Assembly (NCBI RefSeq): GCF_016919245.1
Contig: NZ_JAFEJA010000001.1
Location: 5,915,501-5,979,500 of the forward strand
From: Streptomyces zhihengii
GTDB lineage: Bacteria; Actinomycetota; Actinomycetes; Streptomycetales; Streptomycetaceae
DNA length: 64,000 nt
Reading direction: 5' to 3'
Shown in pieces: positions 25,213-34,249 of the stretch. The notes under the pieces are model-generated. The model was not told the DNA's origin. It saw only the letters and a program-made list of their open reading frames with translations, and did not search any database. The translations under genes and the position numbers were made by a program. Positions within the stretch are counted from its first letter, which is position 1. Each line of letters starts with the position of its first letter.

Positions 25213-26010
25213 TCAGGCGGTCGCCCGCTCGACGGCGCGGGGCCGCGGGTCCGCGTTCTCCAGGACGTCGCGCAGATGTCCCTCCAGGACGGGCAGCACC
25301 TCGCCGATGGTCACGTCGCGCCCCAGCTCGCCGGCGAGCGAGGCGACCCCCGCGTCACGGATGCCGCAGGGCACGATCCTGTCGAACCAGGTGTTGTCCG
25401 GGTTCACGTTCAGCGCGAAGCCGTGCATCGAGACGCCCTTGGCGATGCGGATGCCGATCGCGGCGAGCTTGCGGTCCTCGCGGCGCTGGCCGGCGTTGGA
25501 CGGCGCGTACTCCGGGCCGTTCAGCCGCGGGTCGAACTCGTCGTCGTGCAGCCGGGGGTCGAAGTCGAGCGACAGCCCGCCGAGGGCCGGACGCTCCTCC
25601 ACCGGGTCGCCCAGCACCCACACACCGCTGCGGCCCTCGACCCGCGAGGTCGCCACCCCGAAGTCGGCGCAGGTGAGGATGAGCGCGTCCTCCAGCCGCC
25701 GCACATGGGCGATCACGTCCACCGGACGCGGCAGCTTCAGGATCGGGTACCCCACGAGCTGGCCGGGACCGTGCCAGGTGATCTTGCCGCCCCGGTCCAC
25801 GTCCACGACGGGGGTGCCGTCGAGGGGGCGCTCGCTGTCCTCGGTGCGCCGTCCCGCCGTGTAGACGGGAGGGTGTTCCAGCAGCAGACAGGTGTCCGGG
25901 ATCTCGTCCGCGAAGCGGGCGGCGTGGACGTCGCGCTGCTTCTGCCATGCCTCCTGGTACTCGACGGCGTCCTCGCCGAACCCCAGTCGGACGAACCGCA
26001 GCTCACTCAC
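25213..26010 (-). CDS. lipB: Octanoyltransferase
   Basis: 265 residues from GTG 26010, with GGGAGG 7 nt upstream. Transfers octanoyl from ACP to lipoyl domains. Conserved parts: [18 protein letters not shown], the Lys in RKLAAIGIR and the nucleophile Cys in RIVPCGIRD. Compared with proteobacterial LipB there is an insert of about 35 acidic and Pro/Arg-rich residues between the VWVLGDP segment and RKLAAIG, which I believe is typical of streptomycetes. Paired with lipA. Confidence 0.97.
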   Translation of the reverse strand: MSELRFVRLGFGEDAVEYQEAWQKQRDVHAARFADEIPDTCLLLEHPPVYTAGRRTEDSERPLDGTPVVDVDRGGKITWHGPGQLVGYPILKLPRPVDVIAHVRRLEDALILTCADFGVATSRVEGRSGVWVLGDPVEERPALGGLSLDFDPRLHDDEFDPRLNGPEYAPSNAGQRREDRKLAAIGIRIAKGVSMHGFALNVNPDNTWFDRIVPCGIRDAGVASLAGELGRDVTIGEVLPVLEGHLRDVLENADPRPRAVERATA

Positions 26011-26304
26011 GGCTGTGCCTCCCTCGAACTCCGCCCGGCGGTGGCCGGGCCCCAGCCACTGTACGGCGGCCGGGAAACACCCCTCAGGGCAGGTGGATTC
26101 CCCGGGGACCCGGTACGGATCGTGTGCGGATCATCCGTGCGCTCCCGGTGAACACCGTCAGCGCCACGGTCAGTGACGTCATCAATCCTCACACGATCGG
26201 ATGAATGTGGGGCGAAGGCGGCGGAAAGGGCTGGTCGGACCGCTAAATTCGCGCCGTTCCTTGAGGGCTGCTCCCGGCCCGGAAGGCAGGAGACCCGACA
26301 GCAG

Positions 26305-27753
26305 ATGACGGAACGAGCCGCGCAGCGCACGCCGAACCGGCAGCTCGCAGCGCTTATCGCAGAAGCAGGCTTCTCCCATGCCGGGCTCGCCCGCAGAGTC
26401 GACCAGCTCGGCCTCGAACACGGTCTCGACCTGCGGTACGACAAGACCTCGGTCACCCGCTGGCTGCGCGGGCAGCAGCCGCGCGGCACGACCCCGGCCC
26501 TGATCGCCGAGGTCTTCACCCGCAGACTCGGCCGCCGCCTGTCCGCCCAGGACCTCGGCCTCGACGCCTGCGCCCCCGTCTACGCGGGCCTGGAGTTCGC
26601 GGCCACCCCGGAGGAGGCCGTCGACATCGTCAGCGGCCTGTGGCGCAAGGACTCCGGCAACCACGCCGAACTGAGCAAGATCGCCTTCACCCCTGCCGGA
26701 CTGGTCGTCCCCAGCCGCGACTGGCTGATCGGCCGCGCCGACGAACGGGTCGGCCGCGGCGAGGCGGCACCGGCGGGCTCGGGGCGCGTCCCGGCGCAGG
26801 GCACCCGGATCTCCGTGCCCCGCCAGCGGAGCACCGAACGCGGACCGGGCCAGAAGGTCTCCGGCGGCGACATCTCCGCCCTGCGCTCGGTCGGCGAGCT
26901 GTTCCGCGCCCTCGACCACGCCTACGGCGGAGGCCACGCCCGGCAGGCCCTCGTCCGCTACCTGGAGCACGAGGCCGAGCCGATGCTGCGCGGCACCTAC
27001 GGGGAGACGCTGGGCCGACGCCTCTTCGCCGCCGCCGCCGACCTGACCAGACTGGCCGGCTGGACCTCCTACGACATGACGGCCCACGGCCTCGCCCAGC
27101 GGTACTACGTCCAGGCGCTCCGGCTGTCGCAGGCCGCGGGCGACCGCGCGTACGGCAGCTACGTCCTCGTCACCATGAGCCGCCAGGCCGTCTACCTCGG
27201 GCACGGACGGGAGGCGGTGCAGCTCACCCGGGTCGCCCAGCAGGGGGTCGGCTCCGCCGCGCCGCCGCAGGTCCAGTCCCTGCTGCACGCCGCCGAGGCC
27301 CGCGGCCACGCCGTGCTCGGCGAGGCCCGGGCCTGCAACGGCGCACTGGCCCGCGCGGAGCGCGCCCTCGACTCGGCACGGCCGGGCGACGACGTGCCGC
27401 ACTGGGCCCGCGGGGTCGACGAGGGCCAGCTCGCCGACGAGATCGGGCACTGCCACCGCGACCTCCATCAGTACCGCTCGGCCGTCCAGCACGCGGAGCG
27501 CTCCCTGCACCTGCGCCCGCCGGCACTCGCCCGCAGCCGGCTCTTCACCCGTGTCGTCCTCGCCACCTCCCGCCTCGGCCTCGGCGAGCTGGAACAGGCG
27601 TGCGCGCTGGGCGCGGAGGCGGCGCTCCAGGCGTCCGAGATGCGCTCGGCGCGGGCGTCCGAGTACGTGCGCGAGTTCGAGCGCCGTCTGGAGCCGTACC
27701 GCGACGCAGGCCCCGTCCGCACCTACCGCGACCGCGTCGCGGCCCTCGGCTAG
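26305..27753 (+). CDS. NsdA-like TPR regulatory protein
   Basis: 482 residues from ATG 26305; AGGAG lies about 12 nt upstream, a long spacing. The first 75 residues resemble a helix-turn-helix (NRQLAALIAEAGFSHAGLARRV ... TSVTRWLRGQ), the rest (about 200-480) are tetratricopeptide-like helix pairs. This layout is that of the large Streptomyces family that includes NsdA, a negative regulator of sporulation and antibiotic production; I recall a homologue beside lipB in S. coelicolor. DNA binding and targets are inference. The stop codon is inside the first unit of a 34-bp tandem repeat. Confidence 0.82.
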   Translation: MTERAAQRTPNRQLAALIAEAGFSHAGLARRVDQLGLEHGLDLRYDKTSVTRWLRGQQPRGTTPALIAEVFTRRLGRRLSAQDLGLDACAPVYAGLEFAATPEEAVDIVSGLWRKDSGNHAELSKIAFTPAGLVVPSRDWLIGRADERVGRGEAAPAGSGRVPAQGTRISVPRQRSTERGPGQKVSGGDISALRSVGELFRALDHAYGGGHARQALVRYLEHEAEPMLRGTYGETLGRRLFAAAADLTRLAGWTSYDMTAHGLAQRYYVQALRLSQAAGDRAYGSYVLVTMSRQAVYLGHGREAVQLTRVAQQGVGSAAPPQVQSLLHAAEARGHAVLGEARACNGALARAERALDSARPGDDVPHWARGVDEGQLADEIGHCHRDLHQYRSAVQHAERSLHLRPPALARSRLFTRVVLATSRLGLGELEQACALGAEAALQASEMRSARASEYVREFERRLEPYRDAGPVRTYRDRVAALG

Positions 27754-27869
27754 GGCGGTCCGGCCCCGCGTCGCGGTCCTCGGCGAGGGCGGTCCTGCCC
27801 CGCGTCGCGGCCCTCGGCTAGGCCGGTCCGGCCCCGCGTCGCGGCCCTCGGCGAGGGCGGTCCCGCCCC
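27734..27869. repeat. Four 34-bp tandem repeats overlapping a stop codon
   Basis: Units start at 27734, 27768, 27802 and 27836. Units 1 and 3 have CTCGGCTAG, units 2 and 4 CTCGGCGAG, so the array is also two 68-bp repeats. Unit 1 encodes the last residues and TAG of the NsdA-like gene. Confidence 0.92.
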
Positions 27870-27898
27870 GGGGGCGCGGCTCCCGGGGCCGGACGCTC

Positions 27899-29203
27899 TC
27901 AGGCGGCGGCCGACAGCGCGGCGGCCGCCTGGTCGTGCCGGATCCCGAGGTCGGACAGGATCGACTGCGCCGCACGGCGGCCGGAGAACAGGGCGCCCTG
28001 CACGGTCGCGGTGTCCCGGTGGGCGCCGCACACGTACAGGCCGGCCAGCAGCCGCACCGGGCGGCGCGGGTCGTGCGGCGGCGGCATCGCCGGGACGGCC
28101 TCGGGGTCGTGGTGGACGGCCAGCAGCTCCCAGTCGTCCGTCGGTGTCCCGTAGAGCGCCGACAGGTGCCGCCGCACCGCGCGGTCGGCGTCCTCGGGCG
28201 GGGCGCCCAGCACGGTCGACGAGACCAGCGCCCGGCCCTCGGGGGCGCGCAGCGGGTCGACCTCGCTCATCACCGCCGTGTAGGCGACCGGCCCGCCCCG
28301 GTCCGCGTCGAGCAGCAGGGCCGGGTCGGTCAGCGGTGCCTCGGGCGCCGCGTGGTGCACCACGGTCAGCGGCCGGTACGACGGCACCCGCAGCCCCGGC
28401 AGCAGCCCGGCAGCCGCCCGGCCGCCCGTGGCCACCAGCACGGACCGGCAGGAGATCTCGCCGTGCCCCTCGGTCACGACGCGGTTCACCGCCACGTCCG
28501 TGACCCTGACGCCCGTCCGCACGGTGCCCTCCGGGAGGCTCTCGGCGAGTCGCAGCGGCAGCGCGTCGGCGCCGCCCGCCGGGATGCACAGCCGGCCCCG
28601 GGCGTACCCGCGCAGCACCAGATCGGCGCAGCGGCTGGACGTCGTCAGCTCCGGGTCCGCGAGGAGCGCCGACAGCAGGGGACGGAGAAAGCCGTGCACC
28701 GTCCTGGCGGGCAGGCCGCGGCCGTACAGCACGTCGGCGACGGTGCGTTCGGGCCGGGCGAGCACGCGGCGCACCGGCGTGCCCGCCAGGCGCGCCAGGG
28801 ACGCGCCCAGCCGGGCCTGGTCGAGCTGGCGCGGCCGGGGGGCGCTCGCGAGGGCGCGCGCGACGGTGAACGCTCCCCCCACGCCACGCAGGGCGAAGGG
28901 CGAGCTCCCGGTCTCGCCGGTCCGCTGCAACCGCCCGCCCTGGTGCACGAGCACCCCGGGCGAGAACATCCTCAGCGGGAGGTCTCCGAGGGCCCCGACC
29001 CGGCGGAGCTCCGGATAGGCGCTGCTGAGCAGCGCACTGGTGCGGTCGAGCCGGAATCCGTCGATCCGCTCGGTGGTCGTTGTGCCGCCCACCACCGGGG
29101 CGGCCTCCAGGACGCTGACCCGCACTCCGGCCCTGGTCAGTCGATGGGCCGCCGCGAGTCCGGCGAGCCCGGCCCCCACGACGACGACGTCCGCGTGATC
29201 CAT
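27899..29203 (-). CDS. FAD-dependent amine-oxidase/phytoene-desaturase-like oxidoreductase
   Basis: 434 residues from ATG 29203, preceded by GGAGGAAG. N-terminal dinucleotide-binding motif VVVGAGLAGLAAAHRLTRAG with the acidic end VLEAAPVVGGTT, typical of the protoporphyrinogen oxidase/phytoene desaturase superfamily, and a C-terminal FAD contact LYVCGAHRDTATVQGALFSGRRAAQSIL. Substrate unknown; no carotenoid or haem genes are adjacent. No signal peptide. Confidence 0.88.
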   Translation of the reverse strand: MDHADVVVVGAGLAGLAAAHRLTRAGVRVSVLEAAPVVGGTTTTERIDGFRLDRTSALLSSAYPELRRVGALGDLPLRMFSPGVLVHQGGRLQRTGETGSSPFALRGVGGAFTVARALASAPRPRQLDQARLGASLARLAGTPVRRVLARPERTVADVLYGRGLPARTVHGFLRPLLSALLADPELTTSSRCADLVLRGYARGRLCIPAGGADALPLRLAESLPEGTVRTGVRVTDVAVNRVVTEGHGEISCRSVLVATGGRAAAGLLPGLRVPSYRPLTVVHHAAPEAPLTDPALLLDADRGGPVAYTAVMSEVDPLRAPEGRALVSSTVLGAPPEDADRAVRRHLSALYGTPTDDWELLAVHHDPEAVPAMPPPHDPRRPVRLLAGLYVCGAHRDTATVQGALFSGRRAAQSILSDLGIRHDQAAAALSAAA

Positions 29204-29638
29204 GTGATGCGCTTCCTCCGCTTGCGATGCGGTGCTGAGCACATGCCCCTCCCCGAGGCCGGCGCGGCTGATGGGAGGGTCATGCCCCCAACAGGCCCGA
29301 GGAATGCCCGAGTTGCCCCCGAGCCTAGGCAGCCGCTCCCCGCCGCGCAGTCGCGCACACCACGGGTCACCGGAGCGCGGGGGCGCACGCCCCCGGCGCC
29401 CGCAACGTGCCGCCGCGCCCGGTGCGGTGCGGCGGTCCCGCACCGAGTGCGGCGGTGCGCGGCGGCGCCCCTCGCGCCGAGTGCGACGGCACGTTGCCGC
29501 ACTCCCGCGCCGAGTGCGGCGGGCGGTTCACTCCCGGCGACGGCGGGCCCACGGGTCGCTCCCGCCGTGCCCCGCCCCGCTCCCGTCCCGCTTCACGGCG
29601 CCCCGTCCCGCTCGCGGCCCCCAGCACGGCGCCCCGCG
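29204..29638. other. 435-bp gap without a gene
   Basis: Upstream region of the oxidoreductase and downstream region of the epimerase gene. The part 29405-29540 contains three or four loose repeats of GCCGAGTGCGGCGG. No coding sequence recognised. Confidence 0.65.
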
Positions 29639-30538
29639 TCAGCGCAGCGCCGCGGCGATCGCGTCCTCGACCCGGGGGAAGGCGAAGGTGAAGCCCGACT
29701 CCAACAGCCGCACCGGCAGCGCCCGCTGACTGCTCAGCACGTCCGAGGCCATCCCGCCGAGCGCCAGCCGCAGCGCCTGCTCGGGCACCGCGAACACGGT
29801 GGGGCGGCCCAGCGCACGGCCCATCGCCTCCGTGACCTCACGGTTCGTCACCGGCTCCGGCGCGGTCAGGTTCACCGGCCCCGACAGCGAGGGGGTGTCC
29901 AGCGCGTGCCGCAGCGCCGCGACCTCGTCGTGCAGGGAGATGAAGCTCCAGTACTGCCGGCCGCTGCCCAGCCGCCCGCCGAGCCCCGCCCTGAACAGCG
30001 GGAACATCCGGCCCCACGCGCCCCCGTCCCGCGAGACGACCAGCCCGGTGCGGGCGAAGACGGTGCGCACCCCCGCCTCCTGCGCCGGCGCCGCCGCCGC
30101 CTCCCACTCGACGCACACCTCCGGCAGGAAGCCGTCCCCGGGCGGGGCGTCCTCGTCCACGGCGCGGTCCCCGGTCTCCCCGTAGTAGCCGACCGCGCTC
30201 CCGCTGACCAGCACCCGCGGGGGAGTGTCCAGCGAGGCGAGCGCCTCCGCGACGGCCGCGGTGCCGAGCACCCGGCTGTCCCGGATCTCCTTGCGGTACG
30301 CATCCGTCCAGCGCCGGTCGCCGACCCCGGCACCCGCGAGGTGCACGACCCCGTCGCAGCCCACCAGCCCGGCCGTGTCGACGTGACTCCGCCGCGGGTC
30401 CCACGCCACCTCGTCGGCGGCGCGCGGGGTGCCGCGCACCAGGCGCACCACCTCATGACCGTCGGCGCGCAGAGAGCGCACGAGTGCCCTGCCGATGAGC
30501 CCGGAGGCGCCGGTGACGGCGATACGAGAGGTCTCCAT
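29639..30538 (-). CDS. TIGR01777-type epimerase (NAD(P)-dependent, extended SDR)
   Basis: 299 residues. N-terminal Rossmann loop VTGASGLIGRAL, the family segments RLVRG and DGVVHLAGAGVGDRRW, the active-site SAVGYYGETGD (Tyr), then VFARTGLVVSRDGG and the C-terminal FPRVEDAIAAAL. Same family as the cell-division-associated YfcH/SulA-like epimerases; substrate unknown. ATG 30538 follows CACGAT plus six bases, so the mRNA may be leaderless. Confidence 0.92.
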   Translation of the reverse strand: METSRIAVTGASGLIGRALVRSLRADGHEVVRLVRGTPRAADEVAWDPRRSHVDTAGLVGCDGVVHLAGAGVGDRRWTDAYRKEIRDSRVLGTAAVAEALASLDTPPRVLVSGSAVGYYGETGDRAVDEDAPPGDGFLPEVCVEWEAAAAPAQEAGVRTVFARTGLVVSRDGGAWGRMFPLFRAGLGGRLGSGRQYWSFISLHDEVAALRHALDTPSLSGPVNLTAPEPVTNREVTEAMGRALGRPTVFAVPEQALRLALGGMASDVLSSQRALPVRLLESGFTFAFPRVEDAIAAALR

Positions 30539-30760
30539 GCCCCCATCGTGCCCCACCCGCACCGCTGTTCCGCCCGACCGCGCCCGCGCTCCGCGAGAAC
30601 CACGGCGGGAGGCGGGACGCCGACCACGGCGGGAGGCGGCGCGGAACCACGGCGGTGGACGCGGCGGGAACCGCGGCGGCGGACGGGGCGGCGCGGCGGC
30701 GCCCGCGGCCGGGCGGGAATGCGGCGGCGCCCGGCCCGGGGCCCGTGACACAGTGGCCGT

Positions 30761-31291
30761 ATGACCGCCGCGCACACCGATCCCGCCTCCCGCACCGGCG
30801 TCCCGAGGGTCCGCCCCGCCCGCCTGTCCGACGACGCCCCGCTCGGCGAGCTCGACCGCGCCGCCTGGTCGCCGCTGCACGCCGTGACCCCGCGTCCCGT
30901 GCCGCCGTACGGTCCCTTCTTCGACGAGGCCCACCGCCCCGAGGACGTGCTGGTCGCCGAGGACGCCGACGGCACGGTCCTCGGCTACATCCGCCTGGTC
31001 GCCCCGACCCCGCTCGCCTGCAACCGGCACGTGCGCCAGATACAGGGCCTCGCCGTCGGTGCCGCCGCCCGCGGGCGGGGCGTGGGGCGGGCACTGCTGC
31101 GGGCGGCGTGCGACGACGCCGTCCGGCAGGGCGCCGTCCGCATCACCCTGCGCGTCCTCGGCCACAACACCCCGGCCCGCGCGCTCTACGCCTCGGAGGG
31201 CTTCGCCGTGGAGGGCGTGCTCCCCGGGGAGTTCCACCTCGACGGCCGCTTCGTGGACGACGTCCTGATGGGCCGCTCGCTCCCGCGCTGA
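30761..31291 (+). CDS. GNAT family N-acetyltransferase
   Basis: 176 residues. GNAT fold with the acetyl-CoA loop QIQGLAVGAAARGRGVGRALL (motif A, R/Q-x-x-G-x-G/A) at about residues 93-113 and the C-terminal LYASEGFAVEG. Substrate unknown. Divergent from the epimerase; the gap between them has AACCACGGCGGGAGGCG-like short repeats. No Shine-Dalgarno is visible before ATG 30761. Confidence 0.92.
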   Translation: MTAAHTDPASRTGVPRVRPARLSDDAPLGELDRAAWSPLHAVTPRPVPPYGPFFDEAHRPEDVLVAEDADGTVLGYIRLVAPTPLACNRHVRQIQGLAVGAAARGRGVGRALLRAACDDAVRQGAVRITLRVLGHNTPARALYASEGFAVEGVLPGEFHLDGRFVDDVLMGRSLPR

Positions 31292-31376
31292 ACCCGCCCG
31301 GGACGGTCCCCGCGCCCCCGCCCGCCCGGGACGGCCCCGACCGGTGCGGACCGGAGCGGTGCGGACCGGCGCGGCC

Positions 31377-31895
31377 TCAGGTGCCGAAGCGCTCCCACAG
31401 GCTGGGGAAGCGGCGTGCCAGCGCGGCGTCGTCGTCGAAGTCGAACGCCGTGCCCGCGGGCTCCGCCGCCTGCGGGGGGATGCCGAGATCCGGCGCGTCC
31501 ACCCCGGTCAGCCGCTCGTACGCCTCGTCCGCCGCGTACCCCAGCTCCTCGCCGTCCCCGTCGATGTCCTCGTCGAAGTCCTCCAGCAGTTCCGCCAGCG
31601 TGTCCGGGTCGTGCACGCCGCCCTCGAAGACCTCCCGGCCCTGGCCGATCAGCCAGCAGCGGAACGCGTCGAACGCGTCGTCGCTCGCACCCCCGAGCAG
31701 CACGGCGGCCGCTCCCCACAGGTCCCAGGTGTACGCGCGGTTCCAGCGCGACTCGAAGTGACGGGCGAAGTCCAGCACGGCGTCGGGATCGAGCCGCAGC
31801 AGCCGCTCGACGAGCAGGTCGGCGTGGTCGTCGGGGTCGCCTTCGGCGGCCTCGCGGGTGCTGTCGACGATCTCCCAGAACTCCGTCTCGTCCAT
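31377..31895 (-). CDS. DUF4240 domain protein
   Basis: 172 residues, acidic. Recognisable as DUF4240 from MDETEFWEIVDSTREAA at the N-terminus and the following WNRAYTWDLWGAAAVLLGGASDD and FRCWLIGQGREVFEG segments. Soluble, all-helical, no known function; members often occur near toxin or contact-related genes but nothing of the kind is adjacent. ATG 31895 is preferred; a GTG one codon earlier is possible. Confidence 0.87.
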   Translation of the reverse strand: MDETEFWEIVDSTREAAEGDPDDHADLLVERLLRLDPDAVLDFARHFESRWNRAYTWDLWGAAAVLLGGASDDAFDAFRCWLIGQGREVFEGGVHDPDTLAELLEDFDEDIDGDGEELGYAADEAYERLTGVDAPDLGIPPQAAEPAGTAFDFDDDAALARRFPSLWERFGT

Positions 31896-32025
31896 CACGG
31901 GACAAGCATCGTGGCTCGCGGGAGGCCGCGCACGCGGAGGCCCCGCCGCCTCCCCGCCGGGATCCGGCGCGACCCGTGCGGAAAGCCGGACAGGAGGTGT
32001 CGGGTATCCGTGCGACGGTCGGTGC

Positions 32026-33036
32026 ATGACGACGAACGAGACGTCCCCGGCCGGTACGGACCGCCCGGCGGACACCGCCGCCCCGCACTCCGCCCGGACC
32101 GTGTCCGGCACCGCGACGACGCCCGGGGACAAGCCGCTCACCGGCAGGATCGCGCTGGTCGCCGGCGCCACCCGGGGGGCCGGCCGGGCCATCGCCGTCG
32201 GCCTCGGCGCCGCCGGGGCGACGGTCTACGCGACCGGCCGCACCACCCGTGAGCGGGTGAGCGAGCTGGGCCGCGCGACGGAGACCATCGAGGAGACCGC
32301 GGAGCTGGTGACCGCCGCGGGCGGCGAGGGGATCGCCGTGCCGACCGACCACCTGGAGGCGGACCGGGTCAGGGCCCTGGTCGCCCGGATCGACCGCGAC
32401 CACGGCCGGCTCGACATCCTGGTCAACGACGTGTGGGGCGGGAACCCGCTGCTCGACTTCGACACCCGGATGTGGGACGTCGACCTCGACCGGGGCCTGC
32501 GCATGATCGACCTCGGCACCCGCACCCACATCATCACCAGCAGCATCGCGCTGCCCCTGCTGGTCCGGAACCCGGGCGGCCTGGTCGTCGAGGTCACCGA
32601 CGGCACGGCCGAGACCAACAAGGAGTTCCGCGAGAACTTCTACTACGACCTCGCCAAGAACACCCCGATCCGCATGGCGTACCTCCTCGGCGAGGAACTG
32701 CGGCACGTCGGCGGCACGGCCGTCGCGGTCACCCCCGGCTTCCTCAGGTCCGAGGAGATGCTCGACGGCTTCGGCCTCACCGAGGAGACCTGGCGGGACG
32801 GCATCGAGAAGCAGAAGCTCTGGGATCTGTCCGAGTCGCCCGCCTACATCGGCCGGGGCGTCGCCGCCCTCGCCGCCGATCCCGCACGGGACCGCTGGAA
32901 CGGCCTGTCCCTCGACAGCGGGCGGCTGGGCAAGGAGTACGGCGTCACCGACGCGGACGGCAGCCGGCCCGACGTGTGGGGCTTCATGGCGGCCGAGAAG
33001 GCGGGGGAGAACCCGTCCGCCGCCGACTACCGCTGA
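32026..33036 (+). CDS. Short-chain dehydrogenase/reductase
   Basis: 336 residues. After 40 disordered residues comes the SDR fold: nucleotide loop VAGATRGAGRAIA, GRTTRER at the cofactor-preference site (suggesting NADP), ILVNDVWGGNPL in place of the usual NNAG, and the catalytic YxxxK in YYDLAKN. The C-terminal part (EYGVTDADGSRPDVWGF) matches a subfamily of actinobacterial SDRs of unknown substrate. Start ATG 32026 has no close ribosome site; AGGAGG lies 28 nt upstream. Convergent with the WYL regulator; the gap holds short GGGCCGTGCGGTCCGTCC repeats. Confidence 0.9.
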   Translation: MTTNETSPAGTDRPADTAAPHSARTVSGTATTPGDKPLTGRIALVAGATRGAGRAIAVGLGAAGATVYATGRTTRERVSELGRATETIEETAELVTAAGGEGIAVPTDHLEADRVRALVARIDRDHGRLDILVNDVWGGNPLLDFDTRMWDVDLDRGLRMIDLGTRTHIITSSIALPLLVRNPGGLVVEVTDGTAETNKEFRENFYYDLAKNTPIRMAYLLGEELRHVGGTAVAVTPGFLRSEEMLDGFGLTEETWRDGIEKQKLWDLSESPAYIGRGVAALAADPARDRWNGLSLDSGRLGKEYGVTDADGSRPDVWGFMAAEKAGENPSAADYR

Positions 33037-33190
33037 GGTGCCCGCACGGGACCGGACGGCACCGCACACGACCGGTGGGGCCGTCCGGTCCGCCCCCGGG
33101 CCGTGCGGTCCGTCCCCGGGCCGTGCGGTCCGTCCCGCCCGGGCCGTCCGGTCCGCACCGGCCGTCCGTCCCGCCCCGGCCGCGCGGTCC

Positions 33191-34156
33191 TCAGCCGTAC
33201 AGCTCGCGCAGTCCCGCCGTCGCGCGGGCGAACCGCTCCCGCAGCTCCGGCGGGCCGAGGACCTCCACCTCCGGTCCCAGGGACAGCAGTTGGGTGTAGG
33301 CCACGTCCGGTGACTCCACCGGCAGGGTCAGCGTCACCCGCCCCTCCGCGTCCGGCGGGCCGGCGGCCTCCAGGGACCGTTCGGCCGCCGCCCGGTCCGT
33401 GACGTGGGGCAGCCGCCGGGCGCCGGCCCCGGTGACCCGGAGGACCGCCTCGGAGCGCAGCAGCGAGCGGGCGAACGATGCCGCCCGCTCCGCCCAGAAG
33501 GCCGGCAGGTCGAAGTCCTCGTCGCGCTCGAAGACCTCGCCGTCCGCCTCCACCGAGGCGAACCGGTCGATCCGGTACACCCGCGCCGCCCCGTCGGCGC
33601 GGGCGCACAGGTACCAGACCCCCGCCTTCAGCACGAGGCCGTACGGCTCCAGCAGCCGCTCCACCTCCCCGTCCCTGCGCCGGTACACCGCCCGGACGCG
33701 GCGGTCGCCCCACACCGCCTCCGCGACGGCCGGCAGCAGCGGGGGCGTGCTCGGCTCCTGGTACCAGCCGGGCGCGTCGAGATGGAAGCGCTGGGCCGCG
33801 GAGTCGGAGGCGTCGCTCAGCGAGGGGATCAGGGCCGCCGAGACCTTGAGCCGCGCCGCCGACGCCGCGTCCTGGAGGCCCATCTCGCGCAGGGCGCCCG
33901 GCAGTCCGGAGAGGAACAGCGCCGCCGCCTCGTCCCGGCCGAGGCCGGTCAGCCGGGTGCGGTAGCCGCCGATCAGCCGGTAGCCGCCGGTGCGGCCCCG
34001 GTCCGCGTAGACCGGGATGCCCGCCTCCGAGAGGGAGAGGGCGTCCCGGGCCACGGTCCGTTCCGACACCTCCAGCTCCCGCGCCAGTTCGGCCGCCGTC
34101 ATGACGTCCCGCGCCTGGAGCAGCAGCACCATCCTGATCAGCCGGGCAGCGCGCAT
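33191..34156 (-). CDS. HTH/WYL-domain transcriptional regulator (YafY type)
   Basis: 321 residues. N-terminal HTH_11 (RLIRMVLLLQARDVMTAAELARELEVSERTVARD) at about 4-40, a linker, and the WYL domain at about 140-225 (RRDGEVERLLEPYGLVLKAGVWYLCARAD), which senses small molecules or nucleic acid. Close homologues of this architecture are generic actinobacterial regulators; target unknown, perhaps the convergent SDR gene. Confidence 0.92.
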   Translation of the reverse strand: MRAARLIRMVLLLQARDVMTAAELARELEVSERTVARDALSLSEAGIPVYADRGRTGGYRLIGGYRTRLTGLGRDEAAALFLSGLPGALREMGLQDAASAARLKVSAALIPSLSDASDSAAQRFHLDAPGWYQEPSTPPLLPAVAEAVWGDRRVRAVYRRRDGEVERLLEPYGLVLKAGVWYLCARADGAARVYRIDRFASVEADGEVFERDEDFDLPAFWAERAASFARSLLRSEAVLRVTGAGARRLPHVTDRAAAERSLEAAGPPDAEGRVTLTLPVESPDVAYTQLLSLGPEVEVLGPPELRERFARATAGLRELYG

Positions 34157-34249
34157 GCGTTCATCATGGCGCAGCCCGGCGGTGCCACGGGCCGGCGGAC
34201 GGCCCGGGCCCGGGGGAGCGGCGGCCCCGCGCCGCGGGCCGCCCCGGGA

